Source of the DNA: Vulcanimicrobiota bacterium
GTDB lineage: Bacteria > Vulcanimicrobiota > Vulcanimicrobiia > Eremiobacterales > Eremiobacteraceae
Assembly (NCBI GenBank): GCA_013290125.1
Contig: JABCYQ010000006.1
Span: 51,001-115,000, forward strand
Length of the DNA stretch: 64,000 bases
Direction: 5' to 3'
Of the stretch, positions 16,128 to 24,371 are shown one piece after another. The notes under the pieces were generated by a model. The model had not been told where the DNA came from. It did not search any database and saw only the letters and a list, made by a program, of their open reading frames with translations. The stretch's first letter is position 1. Every line of letters starts with the position of its first letter. The translations under genes were made by a program, and so were the position numbers.

Positions 16128-16167
16128 CCAAGGTCGGTATTTGAGCCGCCGGAGCCACCCCCTCGCC

Positions 16168-16196
16168 TTGACTATCGAACACCTGTTCGATACAAT
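16168..16196 (+). promoter_or_regulatory. Consensus-like promoter embedding an SOS-type operator
   Basis: TTGACT (16168-16173) and TACAAT (16191-16196) are separated by exactly 17 bases. The predicted transcription start (about 16203-16204) falls two or three bases before the ATG at 16206, so the mRNA would be essentially leaderless. Confidence 0.75.
16173..16192. promoter_or_regulatory. Probable LexA (SOS) operator
   Basis: A 20-base inverted repeat with 9-base perfect arms, TATCGAACA and TGTTCGATA, around CC. The core CGAAC-N4-GTTCG matches the LexA box known from Gram-positive bacteria and related lineages, with one deviation in the centre. It fills the space between the -35 and -10 boxes, where a bound repressor would block polymerase. 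That LexA of this organism uses this box is inference. Confidence 0.65.
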
Positions 16197-16205
16197 TTGA
16201 GGGAA

Positions 16206-16709
16206 ATGAACGCAACACTCGCACCGTCCCGCCCAACGCTTCTTCCCCCGCGAGCCCTCTCGCGGGCGCGGCAGCATCGCGACGCGGATTACCAGGCGAA
16301 CGTCGCGATCATCCGCTGCGGTCCAAATCGCGGCGTCGCCGGGGTGCAGATACTCGGCGCGTTGGGCACGCAATCGGGCGAACATTTCATACCGTTCGAA
16401 GTCCAAGAGATGCCGGCGATGCTCGGCCGCGATTTTGGCTACGCCGGCATGTTGGCGGTTCTCGAACGCATGCGCAAGCTCGGGATTCGCCGCGTGCTTA
16501 TCCATTCAGACGACATCGCGCTCGTCGACGAGCTCGATCATCGAGCCGAGCCGCATCGCGAACTCACGCTGCCCTACATCACGCTCGGCTGCAAGCTCAA
16601 CGAATTCGTTCGGGCGCGAGTGCTCGCCGCACCAGACGAACGCCTCGCCGCCCTGCGCGAAAAAACTACCGCGCTCGCCGGCTCGATCTACCAAGAAGTC
16701 GCCTGCTGA
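16206..16709 (+). CDS. Small RNase H-like-fold protein under a putative SOS promoter
   Basis: 167 residues from ATG at 16206; a TTG at 16197 would start inside the predicted untranscribed region. After a basic N-terminal tail (~30 residues) the pattern is beta (VAIIRCGP, VAGVQILGALG, FIPFEVQ), helix (YAGMLAVLERMRKLGI), beta (RRVLIHSDDIALVDEL), as in RNase HI. The Glu and the second Asp positions could be present (LERM, HSDD), but the first catalytic aspartate seems absent (RCGPN), so activity may be lost or altered. The stop TGA is the first part of a family A repeat. I do not recognise a named family; its damage-linked role is inferred from the operator only. Confidence 0.75.
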   Translation: MNATLAPSRPTLLPPRALSRARQHRDADYQANVAIIRCGPNRGVAGVQILGALGTQSGEHFIPFEVQEMPAMLGRDFGYAGMLAVLERMRKLGIRRVLIHSDDIALVDELDHRAEPHRELTLPYITLGCKLNEFVRARVLAAPDERLAALREKTTALAGSIYQEVAC

Positions 16710-16858
16710 AGGGCCGACTATAGGGGCCGACGCTCGCCGGCCCCTTTTTCTTTTGCCTGAAGGGCCGACTCTAGAAGGGGCCGACATTTTGAAGGGGCCG
16801 ACTTTATGTCGGCCCACGTTATGTTTCGCTCGGGCCGACCTAAAGTCGGCCCCTTCAG
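16706..16858. repeat. Family A palindrome array
   Basis: Four or five units and half-units of CTGAAGGGGCCGAC / GTCGGCCCCTTCAG in both orientations fill the gap between two convergent genes. Some have extra sequence (CCCCTTTTTCTTTTG) that would act as an intrinsic terminator for the plus-strand gene. Confidence 0.85.
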
Positions 16859-16865
16859 ACGCATA

Positions 16866-18020
16866 TTAAACCAACGGTTGTTCAACCACCGGGACCGTCA
16901 CTAAACCCGCATCTTTCGCCGCGATCGTATCCGGCCGGCCCAAAAATCTTTTCGCAAGGACGCGCACGGTGCCGGCGATCGGCACTGCGACGAACATTCC
17001 GAGCACGCCACCCAACTCAGCGCCAACGAGAATTGAGACGATCACGAGCAGCGGCGACAACCCCACGCGCTGACCGACGATCGCCGGCGCGATGAAATGC
17101 CCCTCCACCTCGTACATAGCCAAAAATCCGAGCGCGACCACGAACATCGAAAACGGGCCGTTCGTGAACAGAGCGATGAGTACCGCCGGTATCGCGCCCG
17201 CGATCGCTCCGACATACGGAATGATGTCGGTGACGCCGGCGAATATCCCGATAAGCAGCGCGTATTTCACGTGCAGAAAGAGCAGCATCACGGTGACGAT
17301 GACCGCGATGATCGATCCGACGATGATCTGCCCGCGTATGAAACCGCTGAGCACGGAGTCAACGTCAGCCAATACATCCAACACGACTTGCCGCCGACGC
17401 TCTGAGACGAATTGGATCGCCATGTTCCGTAGCCGATCGAGATCCAGTAGGATGTACGCAGCCAGCACGGGCACGATGATGAGACCGGTGATCACGGATG
17501 CCACGCTGAGTGCAATGGTCAGCGCCTGACCGGCAAACGCGCCGGCGGCGGTCTGCAGTTGGGTGACGAGTTGATCAATCACGTTGACCGCAGTCTCTCG
17601 AGCCTCAAGCGGCACGGCGTCGAGCACGCTGTTGTTCGCTCCGACGATTGCGCCGCGCGTCTGCATGAGCAAGCCCGGGAAGTCGCGACCCAGCGCACGC
17701 ATCTCAAACGCGATACGCGGTCCGATGAAGGCGAATATCCCGCCGACGATGATCAACAAGACGACGTAGATCGCGGAGATCGCGAGCCAGCGCGGCCAGC
17801 GGCGTCTCTGCAGCCAATCGATCGGAGGATAGACGAGATAGGCGAAAAACGTCGCGCCGATCAGCACGACCACAACCGGCAAGACGCGCTTGAGCACGAT
17901 GAGGGCCACGACGAGCAGGCAGATGCAGCCGAGCGTCAATCCGACGACTTTTAGGTTACGCGTGAGACGATCGTCAGGGGTCACGGTGAACCATCGTCCT
18001 GCGGTTTCAACACCGGTCAA
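16866..18020 (-). CDS. AI-2E family transporter (PerM-like permease)
   Basis: 384 residues from TTG with about seven to eight hydrophobic segments. The typical layout is seen: an N-terminal hairpin, a soluble amphipathic middle (residues ~95-160), the repeated ADVDSVLSGFIRGQIIVG, and the C-terminal signature VGLSPLLVIVSILVGAELGG. Family members export small molecules or ions (TqsA, Na+/H+ antiport); the substrate here is unknown. A hexamer TATGGT lies 5 bases before the start, possibly a -10 box of a short-leader mRNA. It is convergent with the RNase H-like gene. Confidence 0.9.
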   Translation of the reverse strand: MTGVETAGRWFTVTPDDRLTRNLKVVGLTLGCICLLVVALIVLKRVLPVVVVLIGATFFAYLVYPPIDWLQRRRWPRWLAISAIYVVLLIIVGGIFAFIGPRIAFEMRALGRDFPGLLMQTRGAIVGANNSVLDAVPLEARETAVNVIDQLVTQLQTAAGAFAGQALTIALSVASVITGLIIVPVLAAYILLDLDRLRNMAIQFVSERRRQVVLDVLADVDSVLSGFIRGQIIVGSIIAVIVTVMLLFLHVKYALLIGIFAGVTDIIPYVGAIAGAIPAVLIALFTNGPFSMFVVALGFLAMYEVEGHFIAPAIVGQRVGLSPLLVIVSILVGAELGGVLGMFVAVPIAGTVRVLAKRFLGRPDTIAAKDAGLVTVPVVEQPLV

Positions 18021-18482
18021 GCGATACCATACTCACGCGGACATCCGGCCCGAGTACCGCGCTAACGCTGCTAGGAAGAGGCTTACAACACCCCAATCGG
18101 TGAGCCCCAACCGGACAATGGGCCAATTTTGCATCGCATCGGAAGCGCGCCGCACACTGCCCTAGCACTCGCGTTTTTGTTCGGCTGTTTTTCGGTCTCG
18201 TTGTCGCGGAGAACGGCACTCGCGATCGTGTCGGCAAACTTATGTCTCGAGTTGACAAAAATTTCTCAGGCCAATCGCAGAGGCTTAGCAAGATCCTTAC
18301 ATTCAGTTCCCTACGAACCTGAAATTCTTACGCATGTCTAGACCGCGGCCTGAACCGAACGACGACCAAAAGTCCCAACATTGGAGGTGGGCCGAGGGCC
18401 GCGTATTGCCGCATGCGAACTTCGCCTGATGGTTCGGCACTCCGAGCCTGCACCAACGCCGAGCATGAATGGAGATGCGTCC
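18021..18482. other. Intergenic region without a recognised gene
   Basis: 462 bases between divergent genes. It has moderate AT content with T-rich stretches and must hold the promoters of the permease (leftward) and the sedolisin (rightward). A TTGACA at 18252-18257 has no convincing -10 partner. No palindromic repeat of families A or B is present. Confidence 0.5.
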
Positions 18483-20096
18483 GTGAAGTTTTTCGCTCCA
18501 CTTGTCGCGCTGCTAGTCGGAACGGCGATGCCGGCCGTCGCCGCGACACAAGCCACGCACATCGTCGCTGATACGGTACGCGCTGCCGGCCTCAGCGACT
18601 TGGGCCGGGCGAATCCGGGTCAAGAGGTATCGCTGGTCGTCTCGATGCGCTACCGGAATGAAGCCCAGCTCGATCAATTCGTCGATGCCGTGAGCAACCC
18701 GGCGTCGCCGATCTTCCGCCACTTCCTTACCAATCAGCAGTTCAACGCCTATTTCGCGCCGTCGGTGCGCGACTACAATCGCGTCGCAGCCGCGCTTGTA
18801 CGCGCCGGATTTCGCGTCCGGCTGTCCAGCAACGGCACGATCATAGACGCCGACGGCTCCGCGGCAGCTGCCGAGCGCTACTTCAATACCGAGATCCATC
18901 GCGTGCAGCAGGTCGGCGTGCGCGGCGTCCGATATGCAAACTCGAAGCCCGCGAGCATGCCGAACGATATCGCAGACGTCGCAGATACAGTCGTCGGATT
19001 CGACAGCCTGCAGCGTGCGACGCCAGACCACACGATACCGGTCATGAACGCCGTCCTCCCGGACAAGTTGGGCGGCCCGATCCACGGCAAGGCGGGCGGT
19101 TACAGTCCGTTTGCAATCGCGCAAGCGTACAACTACCCCGTGCAGCACGGCTTTGACGGCACGGGCCACGCGATCGGCATCGCGATCGACTATGACAGTT
19201 CCGACACCGACCTCAACACGTTTGCCGCCTTCTTCGGCATCACTCGTACGGGCCATGACTTCCACGTTCCGGTCGACGGCGGACAACCGTACAACCCGAA
19301 CGGCAGCGTCGAATCGACCTTGGACACGGAGACCGTCGCCACGCTCGATCCGGGTGCGGATATGTACGTCTACAACTTCGGCGCCGCGTTCACGTTCACC
19401 GAGATCTCCGACGCGTACAACACGGCTGTCGCCGACAACAAGGTGGAAGTGGTCAGTTCAAGCTTCGGCCTCTGCGAAGACGATTCGCCGACGAGCTTCA
19501 ACAACTTGGTCACGAGCATCACGAAGCAAGGCGCCGCGAAGGGCATCAGCTTCGTCGCAAGCACCGGCGATTTTGGCCGCGGCGGCAAGTGCTCGGACGG
19601 CACAGGTCAAGATGTGCCTGCCGTGCTCAAGTTCTTCACGTCGGTCGGCGGCGCGGACCCCACGATCAGCAACACTGGAAAGCTCGTCAGTGAGAGAGAG
19701 GACTCCGGTTCCGGCGGCGGGCCGTCGGACATCTTCAAGATCCCGACGTATCAGGTCGGGCTTGCCGGCGTGTTCTCGACGACGAAGCGAAATATCCCAG
19801 ACGTCTCAGGACCCTACTTCCCAGATGCCTTCTACCTGAACGGGCAGTGGGGAACGATCGGCGGCACATCGTGGGCGGCGCCGGCTACGGCGGCGTTTCT
19901 CGTGGAAGCCAACCAGGTCGAGGGAGCGCGTACGGGCTTCGCCAACCCGGCGATATACGCCGCGTTCAAGTCACAAGGCTACAAAGACTTCAACGATCTC
20001 ATCACCGGCAACAACGGGATACCTTGCAAGGCGGGTTACGACGACTGCAGCGGTATTGGAACACTAAAAGCGTTCCTGCTCGCGGGCACGATGTAA
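18483..20096 (+). CDS. Secreted sedolisin (S53 family serine-carboxyl peptidase)
   Basis: 537 residues from GTG at 18483, chosen because GGAG sits 8 bases before it and a clean signal peptide follows (KFFAPLVALLVGTAMPAVAA). Residues ~30-175 form the pro-kumamolisin activation domain, which is removed on maturation. The catalytic domain follows, with E277 and D281 in ESTLD and the nucleophile S463 in GGTSWAAP. Calcium-site residues lie near the end (FNDLITGNNG). Sedolisins work at acid pH outside the cell, suggesting protein degradation in an acidic habitat. A terminator follows. Confidence 0.93.
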   Translation: MKFFAPLVALLVGTAMPAVAATQATHIVADTVRAAGLSDLGRANPGQEVSLVVSMRYRNEAQLDQFVDAVSNPASPIFRHFLTNQQFNAYFAPSVRDYNRVAAALVRAGFRVRLSSNGTIIDADGSAAAAERYFNTEIHRVQQVGVRGVRYANSKPASMPNDIADVADTVVGFDSLQRATPDHTIPVMNAVLPDKLGGPIHGKAGGYSPFAIAQAYNYPVQHGFDGTGHAIGIAIDYDSSDTDLNTFAAFFGITRTGHDFHVPVDGGQPYNPNGSVESTLDTETVATLDPGADMYVYNFGAAFTFTEISDAYNTAVADNKVEVVSSSFGLCEDDSPTSFNNLVTSITKQGAAKGISFVASTGDFGRGGKCSDGTGQDVPAVLKFFTSVGGADPTISNTGKLVSEREDSGSGGGPSDIFKIPTYQVGLAGVFSTTKRNIPDVSGPYFPDAFYLNGQWGTIGGTSWAAPATAAFLVEANQVEGARTGFANPAIYAAFKSQGYKDFNDLITGNNGIPCKAGYDDCSGIGTLKAFLLAGTM

Positions 20097-20122
20097 GTCC
20101 GCAACGAACGCGATCTAGGCAC

Positions 20123-20156
20123 GATACGCGGCGCATTGCGCCGTGTATCTTTTTTT
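20123..20156 (+). terminator. Intrinsic terminator after the sedolisin gene
   Basis: GATACGCGGCGC-ATT-GCGCCGTGTATC pairs over 12 positions with one G-T wobble and is followed by seven T. Confidence 0.9.
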
Positions 20157-20174
20157 CGCGTTGCTACCCGAAAG

Positions 20175-20258
20175 TGAAGGGGCCCAATGAAGGGGCCGAC
20201 TTCATGTCGGCCCACGTTTTTATCGTTCGCGCGGGCCGACATGAAGTCGATCCCTTCA
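20175..20258. repeat. Family A palindromes between convergent genes
   Basis: A half unit, then GGGGCCGAC-TTCAT-GTCGGCCC and GGGCCGAC-ATGAA-GTCGATCCC, ending in CTTCAA. It probably serves as 3' end structure for the leftward lipoprotein gene. Confidence 0.85.
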
Positions 20259-20264
20259 AGTTAC

Positions 20265-21206
20265 CTAGGGTTGAGTGATCTGTAAGACGTTGGAGACTGT
20301 GATGTCGGCAGTGCCGCCGGCGCCGACGATCGTCGGTGTCGGGGAGTTGTTGTTGGGCGGTGACGATTCCGCAAGCGGCCAGTCGGCGCCGATGACGAAC
20401 GCTCCGTACGATCCTGGCGCCAGCGTTCCAGCCGGAACCACAGCCGTGGTGGTGTTCGTCACGATGCTCGCTGCTACCGCGAAATTCGCGTTGTTGACGA
20501 CGACGACAAGCGACTCCGTGACGCCCGCCGGCACCGCGACCGTGAATGTGCCGCCTCCGCTACCCGCGGGACCCGGCGCATACGAAGGCGTCGGATCGGC
20601 AGGAAGCACCGTCGGCGTACCGAGCGTCGCACTCGCAGAGTATGCGATGTTGTGCCCGTTGACCGGTACGGTTGTGTTCAGCGTGTACGCGCCTGAGGCC
20701 GGTGCCGGCGGCAACACGAATTGCTGCGTCACCGGGTTGCCGACTGTACACGAGTTGAAGTACAGCAGGTATCCGAGGTCGTAGCCGATGCCGTTGGAGT
20801 TCGCCGGCGATAGGGCCGGAGGCGCGCCGAACGCCGGCGCGTAGTTGCCGATGGGCCCGGGTCCGCTCGTCGTATTGCCAAACGGGGCGAGCATGGCCGC
20901 CGGGTTTTGGCCGTAGCTGAACAGTCCGCAGGTGTTCATCGGCGCGCCGGCTGGAATGGCAAGCGTCGAATTGCCGGGATTGATGTAGGCTGACGCTCCG
21001 TGTTGATTCCTGAACGTGGATACCGCGTTCAAGTACGTTCCCGGAACGCTCGTCAACGTGCCCGCCGAGTCGTTGAGCGTGCCCACGGCGAGTTGTAGTT
21101 TGGCCTTCGTCGTGAAGACCGGATTACCGACCGTGTTGTTCGTCGTGCAGCCCGTCATCACAGCGACGCAGACCAGCGCGATCAAACCTGCGCTGAGTTT
21201 GCGCAT
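20265..21206 (-). CDS. Lipoprotein with Pro/Gly/Thr-rich surface region
   Basis: 313 residues from ATG at 21206, which follows AAAGGA at good distance; longer starts are possible. The N terminus is a lipoprotein signal peptide (MRKLSAGLIALVCVAVMTGC, lipobox VMTGC), so the mature protein is lipid-anchored through Cys20. The remainder is rich in Pro, Gly, Thr, Asn and short beta segments with no catalytic motif that I recognise. It lies 39 bases downstream of the TonB-dependent receptor gene on the same strand and may be its surface partner. Its role is unknown. Confidence 0.72.
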   Translation of the reverse strand: MRKLSAGLIALVCVAVMTGCTTNNTVGNPVFTTKAKLQLAVGTLNDSAGTLTSVPGTYLNAVSTFRNQHGASAYINPGNSTLAIPAGAPMNTCGLFSYGQNPAAMLAPFGNTTSGPGPIGNYAPAFGAPPALSPANSNGIGYDLGYLLYFNSCTVGNPVTQQFVLPPAPASGAYTLNTTVPVNGHNIAYSASATLGTPTVLPADPTPSYAPGPAGSGGGTFTVAVPAGVTESLVVVVNNANFAVAASIVTNTTTAVVPAGTLAPGSYGAFVIGADWPLAESSPPNNNSPTPTIVGAGGTADITVSNVLQITQP

Positions 21207-21245
21207 GGGTGTGATTCCTTTCATCTGAGCGTTCCTCACGATCTT

Positions 21246-24239
21246 CTAGTACTTCACGTTGACGAAGACAGTGAGGAGACGGGCCGGTCCCGTGGGTTCG
21301 TTCTCATACGGGAACGGACTGCGCGGGAACTGGTATGGTTCGAACAGCGGCAGAACGAGGTTCGTGCCCGACGTCGGGCCAAAACCGCCGAAACCGTTGT
21401 TGCGGTAGCGCGAGTTTGTGCCCACGACCGCGTTGGTGTAGTTGCCGAGCAAGTTCGTACCGCGAATGCCGACTTCCATCCGTGTGGCGCCCGCGCCGAT
21501 ATCGTGCGCGACTGTGACATCCGTCAGGAAGAAGCGCGGCGGTCCGCGCAGCGTGCCCGGGTCGTTGCCGTCGGACGTACCGCGCGATCCGGTGATGTTC
21601 GGATGCATGATCGTGCCCGGGTTCGACGGATCCGTGAAGTAATACGCGCTTTGGAACTGGTTCTGACCGAGCGAGATCGCTGCCAAGTCGGTGTTCAGCA
21701 CTTCGATCGGGACCAGCGAACCGTTCGGGCCGATCGGCTGGAAGACGAACGTCTTCTTGCCGACGCCGTAGCGGTAGCCAGATTCGAAGGGCATGAGGGC
21801 CGAGAGATGCCAGCCGCTGCGCGTGTTCAACGCTAGATTCAACGTGGCCGTCACATCCGCCAAATACGAGACGTGGAAGAAGTGATTCAGGGCCAGCGCT
21901 GCGTTGTTGGTGGACGGGAAGAAGTCGCTGTTGTAGTTCGCCAGCGTATTGTCGTACGTGGCGCTCAGCGTCCCCGAAAGGCCGAACGTCTGCGACTTCT
22001 GGAAGTCCAGTTCGACGCCGGTGTTTTCGTTGACGCCCGCGTTCTCTTCACGCGGTGCGCCGAAGATCGGCGTGCCGTCGGGAAGGCTGAACAGCAGCGG
22101 CGTGTTTGCGACGACGTAGTCCACGCCTTTTCTGTAGTACGGCGAGATGCGCATCTCGATTCCGTTGCCGAATTCGTGCGTCCAGCTCGCATCGTAGTTA
22201 GTCGCGCGCTGCGGCTTGACCGGCGTGTACTGGGCGAAGAAGTTGGAGTTCCAGTCGCCGATCGCTTGCTGGTAGAGATTGGAGATGTTGTTGGTCGTGC
22301 CGAAGCCGGGCAACGGGGTGAAACAACCGCTCGCGATGCTGCACGATGCGAGCGCCGTGCTGATGCCGGCTTTGGCTTCGATGTTCGTGAACGGCGTGAA
22401 CTCGATATTCTTGCCGTACGAGAAGCGGAACGTGTTGTTGTCGTTGAGCGCGTACGTCAGAGCCACGCGCGGGCTGAACTGGCTCGGGCGCGTCACGTCA
22501 GACGTGATCGGCGGTCCTGCGATCTGGAGGACGTTGCCTGCCGCGTCGTGTTGGAACGAGTAGTTGAACTGCGCGGCGTTAGCCGGGATGTCCAATCGCT
22601 CTGCGTCGTAACGCACACCGACCGTGGCCGTGAATTTTTCGCTCGGCGACCATTGGTCTTTGATCCAGGCATTTGAGCGATGCAGCGGGTCGTTGGTCAG
22701 CAGCGTCAGCACCGGGAACTGCGTGAGCGGCACCGTGGGTCCCGCTGGAGCGCAGATGCCTGCGATATAGCAGAACTCGTTGCCGTAGACGAACGGTTCC
22801 GAACTCGGCAACGCTTCGTTGAAGTCCGATCTTGTGGAGATCGTCTCGGCGCCGACCGAGATCTGGTGTTTGCTCGAGAGCTGGTTCTCGTAGTCGGCCG
22901 CCATGCCGAAGTTCGCGTTGACGTTGTTTTCTAGCGCGTCGCCGAATGCACCGCCGCCCCACGGGATGTCGAAGATGTCCGCTTCGTCGGTGCGCGTGAG
23001 ACGAGCCTCGAAGTAGCTGGACGGCGACAGCGTATGGCGGAAGTTCAGCTTTTGCAAGCTGTGGCGATTGTTTTCGTGGTCGGGGTAGTTCGTGAACTGG
23101 TTCGCGCCGACTTGGCCTGGGAAGAGCGTGGAGAATTGGCTCAGGCCGCCGGTCTGGTTCTGGACGAGCAAGTTGGCCGATGCGTACGGCGTGATCCCCG
23201 AGTTGATGCCGTAGTTCTCGTCGAACAGGCTTGCGCCCGTTTCGCCGAAATATTGAATCTCGTTCGCGTTGCTCGGGCCCCAACGGTAGAAGAGGTTCAT
23301 GGTGTTGACGTTGCCCGTTTCATCCCCAACGGCTCCGATGAGTCGAGGAAGAAACGTCGTGCGGTCGCCGTATACCGCGTACTCCCGGAGCGTATTGAAC
23401 GCAAAGAAGTAGCTGAAGCGGTCGTCCGGCGTTCCGTTGCCGAATTCCATGGCCAAGCGATGGTCGAAGTTCTGGAAGTTGACTGTCGCAGTGGCTTGTC
23501 CGGATCCCGGATACGAGCCGCGCTTGACCACCGAGTTGATGACGCCGGCGTTTGTGTTGCCCTCGCTGACGTCGTAGCCGCCGGTGGAGACCACCAAACG
23601 CGAGTCACCTACGAGCGAGAGGCTGTTGATGAACTGGCCCGTCTCCGGGTCGGTCGCATCGATCCCCTCGAGTTCGTAGCCTTCCTCGTTCTGTGCGCCG
23701 CCGCGGATGAGGGGATATCCGCCAGAATCAGTCGTGATTCCGGGCAGCGTGTTGAGTACGGTGGATTCCGAGATGTTCTGCGGGGTGCCAGTGATCTGCT
23801 GAATGTTCTGGCTGGTCACCGTGTACGAGTCCGCCGTGGTTTTCGGCTGGATGAGCGACGTCGTGCCGCGCACGACCTCTTTTCCGAGCGTGCGCACTTC
23901 TGTGCTCATCGCGCGGCTGAGGCCAACCGTCTGATCTTGGGTGACGGTCACGCCTGTGATCGCCAACGTGGAATAACCGCTTGCGGAGAACGTGACGGTG
24001 TACGTGTCCGGCGCAAGATCGGTGAGTGCGAAGAATCCGTTCGAGCCGGTGACGGTCTTCGCGCTGAATGACGGTGCGACCGCAGAGACTTGAACGTTTG
24101 CGAGTGGACTGCCCGACGGGCCGGTGATGGTGCCTTGGATGCCGCCTGTCGTACCGGCCAGAACCCCTGTTCCCTGGCCGATCGTAAAGGCGAGACACGC
24201 AAGGACCGTCAGCAGCGCCCGCGTCGTTGACTTGGGCAT
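21246..24239 (-). CDS. TonB-dependent outer-membrane receptor with carboxypeptidase-regulatory-like domain
   Basis: 997 residues with a signal peptide (to about residue 29). Residues ~30-110 form a CarboxypepD_reg-like beta sandwich (GGIQGTITGPSGSPLANVQV). The plug domain (~150-250) has LNTLPGITTDSGGYPLIRGG and the rest is a beta barrel ending in an aromatic residue (VFVNVKY). This layout is typical of large TonB-dependent receptors that take up oligomers or oligopeptides. A good ribosome binding site TAAGGAG lies 9 bases before the ATG. Energy would come from the ExbB/ExbD/TonB cluster at 36-42 kb. The ligand is unknown; the neighbouring secreted peptidase would fit peptide uptake. Confidence 0.9.
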   Translation of the reverse strand: MPKSTTRALLTVLACLAFTIGQGTGVLAGTTGGIQGTITGPSGSPLANVQVSAVAPSFSAKTVTGSNGFFALTDLAPDTYTVTFSASGYSTLAITGVTVTQDQTVGLSRAMSTEVRTLGKEVVRGTTSLIQPKTTADSYTVTSQNIQQITGTPQNISESTVLNTLPGITTDSGGYPLIRGGAQNEEGYELEGIDATDPETGQFINSLSLVGDSRLVVSTGGYDVSEGNTNAGVINSVVKRGSYPGSGQATATVNFQNFDHRLAMEFGNGTPDDRFSYFFAFNTLREYAVYGDRTTFLPRLIGAVGDETGNVNTMNLFYRWGPSNANEIQYFGETGASLFDENYGINSGITPYASANLLVQNQTGGLSQFSTLFPGQVGANQFTNYPDHENNRHSLQKLNFRHTLSPSSYFEARLTRTDEADIFDIPWGGGAFGDALENNVNANFGMAADYENQLSSKHQISVGAETISTRSDFNEALPSSEPFVYGNEFCYIAGICAPAGPTVPLTQFPVLTLLTNDPLHRSNAWIKDQWSPSEKFTATVGVRYDAERLDIPANAAQFNYSFQHDAAGNVLQIAGPPITSDVTRPSQFSPRVALTYALNDNNTFRFSYGKNIEFTPFTNIEAKAGISTALASCSIASGCFTPLPGFGTTNNISNLYQQAIGDWNSNFFAQYTPVKPQRATNYDASWTHEFGNGIEMRISPYYRKGVDYVVANTPLLFSLPDGTPIFGAPREENAGVNENTGVELDFQKSQTFGLSGTLSATYDNTLANYNSDFFPSTNNAALALNHFFHVSYLADVTATLNLALNTRSGWHLSALMPFESGYRYGVGKKTFVFQPIGPNGSLVPIEVLNTDLAAISLGQNQFQSAYYFTDPSNPGTIMHPNITGSRGTSDGNDPGTLRGPPRFFLTDVTVAHDIGAGATRMEVGIRGTNLLGNYTNAVVGTNSRYRNNGFGGFGPTSGTNLVLPLFEPYQFPRSPFPYENEPTGPARLLTVFVNVKY

Positions 24240-24292
24240 GCTAGTGGCTCCTTACAGACGCTGTCAGCCGCGCACACGCGTGGCCGACAAAG

Positions 24293-24333
24293 GTTACGCC
24301 GCTCGTCTGCGGTGTCGCAGACGACTGCGTAAC
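24293..24333 (-). terminator. Long hairpin between the prepilin-like gene and the receptor gene
   Basis: GTTACGC and GCGTAAC enclose a second perfect pair, CGTCTGCG and CGCAGACG (24304-24323, loop GTGT). On the minus strand it follows the prepilin-like gene and is trailed by CTTTGT, so it could end that transcript or act in the receptor's leader. Confidence 0.55.
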
Positions 24334-24371
24334 ATTAGCAATTCTTTAAGCGACTGTTCGGTCCTGTGATT

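Noticed and set aside
16706..16858. Palindrome array as a possible CRISPR
   Set aside because: Units are inverted relative to each other, spacings are irregular and mostly filled by repeat-derived sequence, and there are no cas genes.
18252..18257. TTGACA as a -35 box for the sedolisin gene
   Set aside because: No acceptable -10 hexamer lies 16-18 bases downstream.
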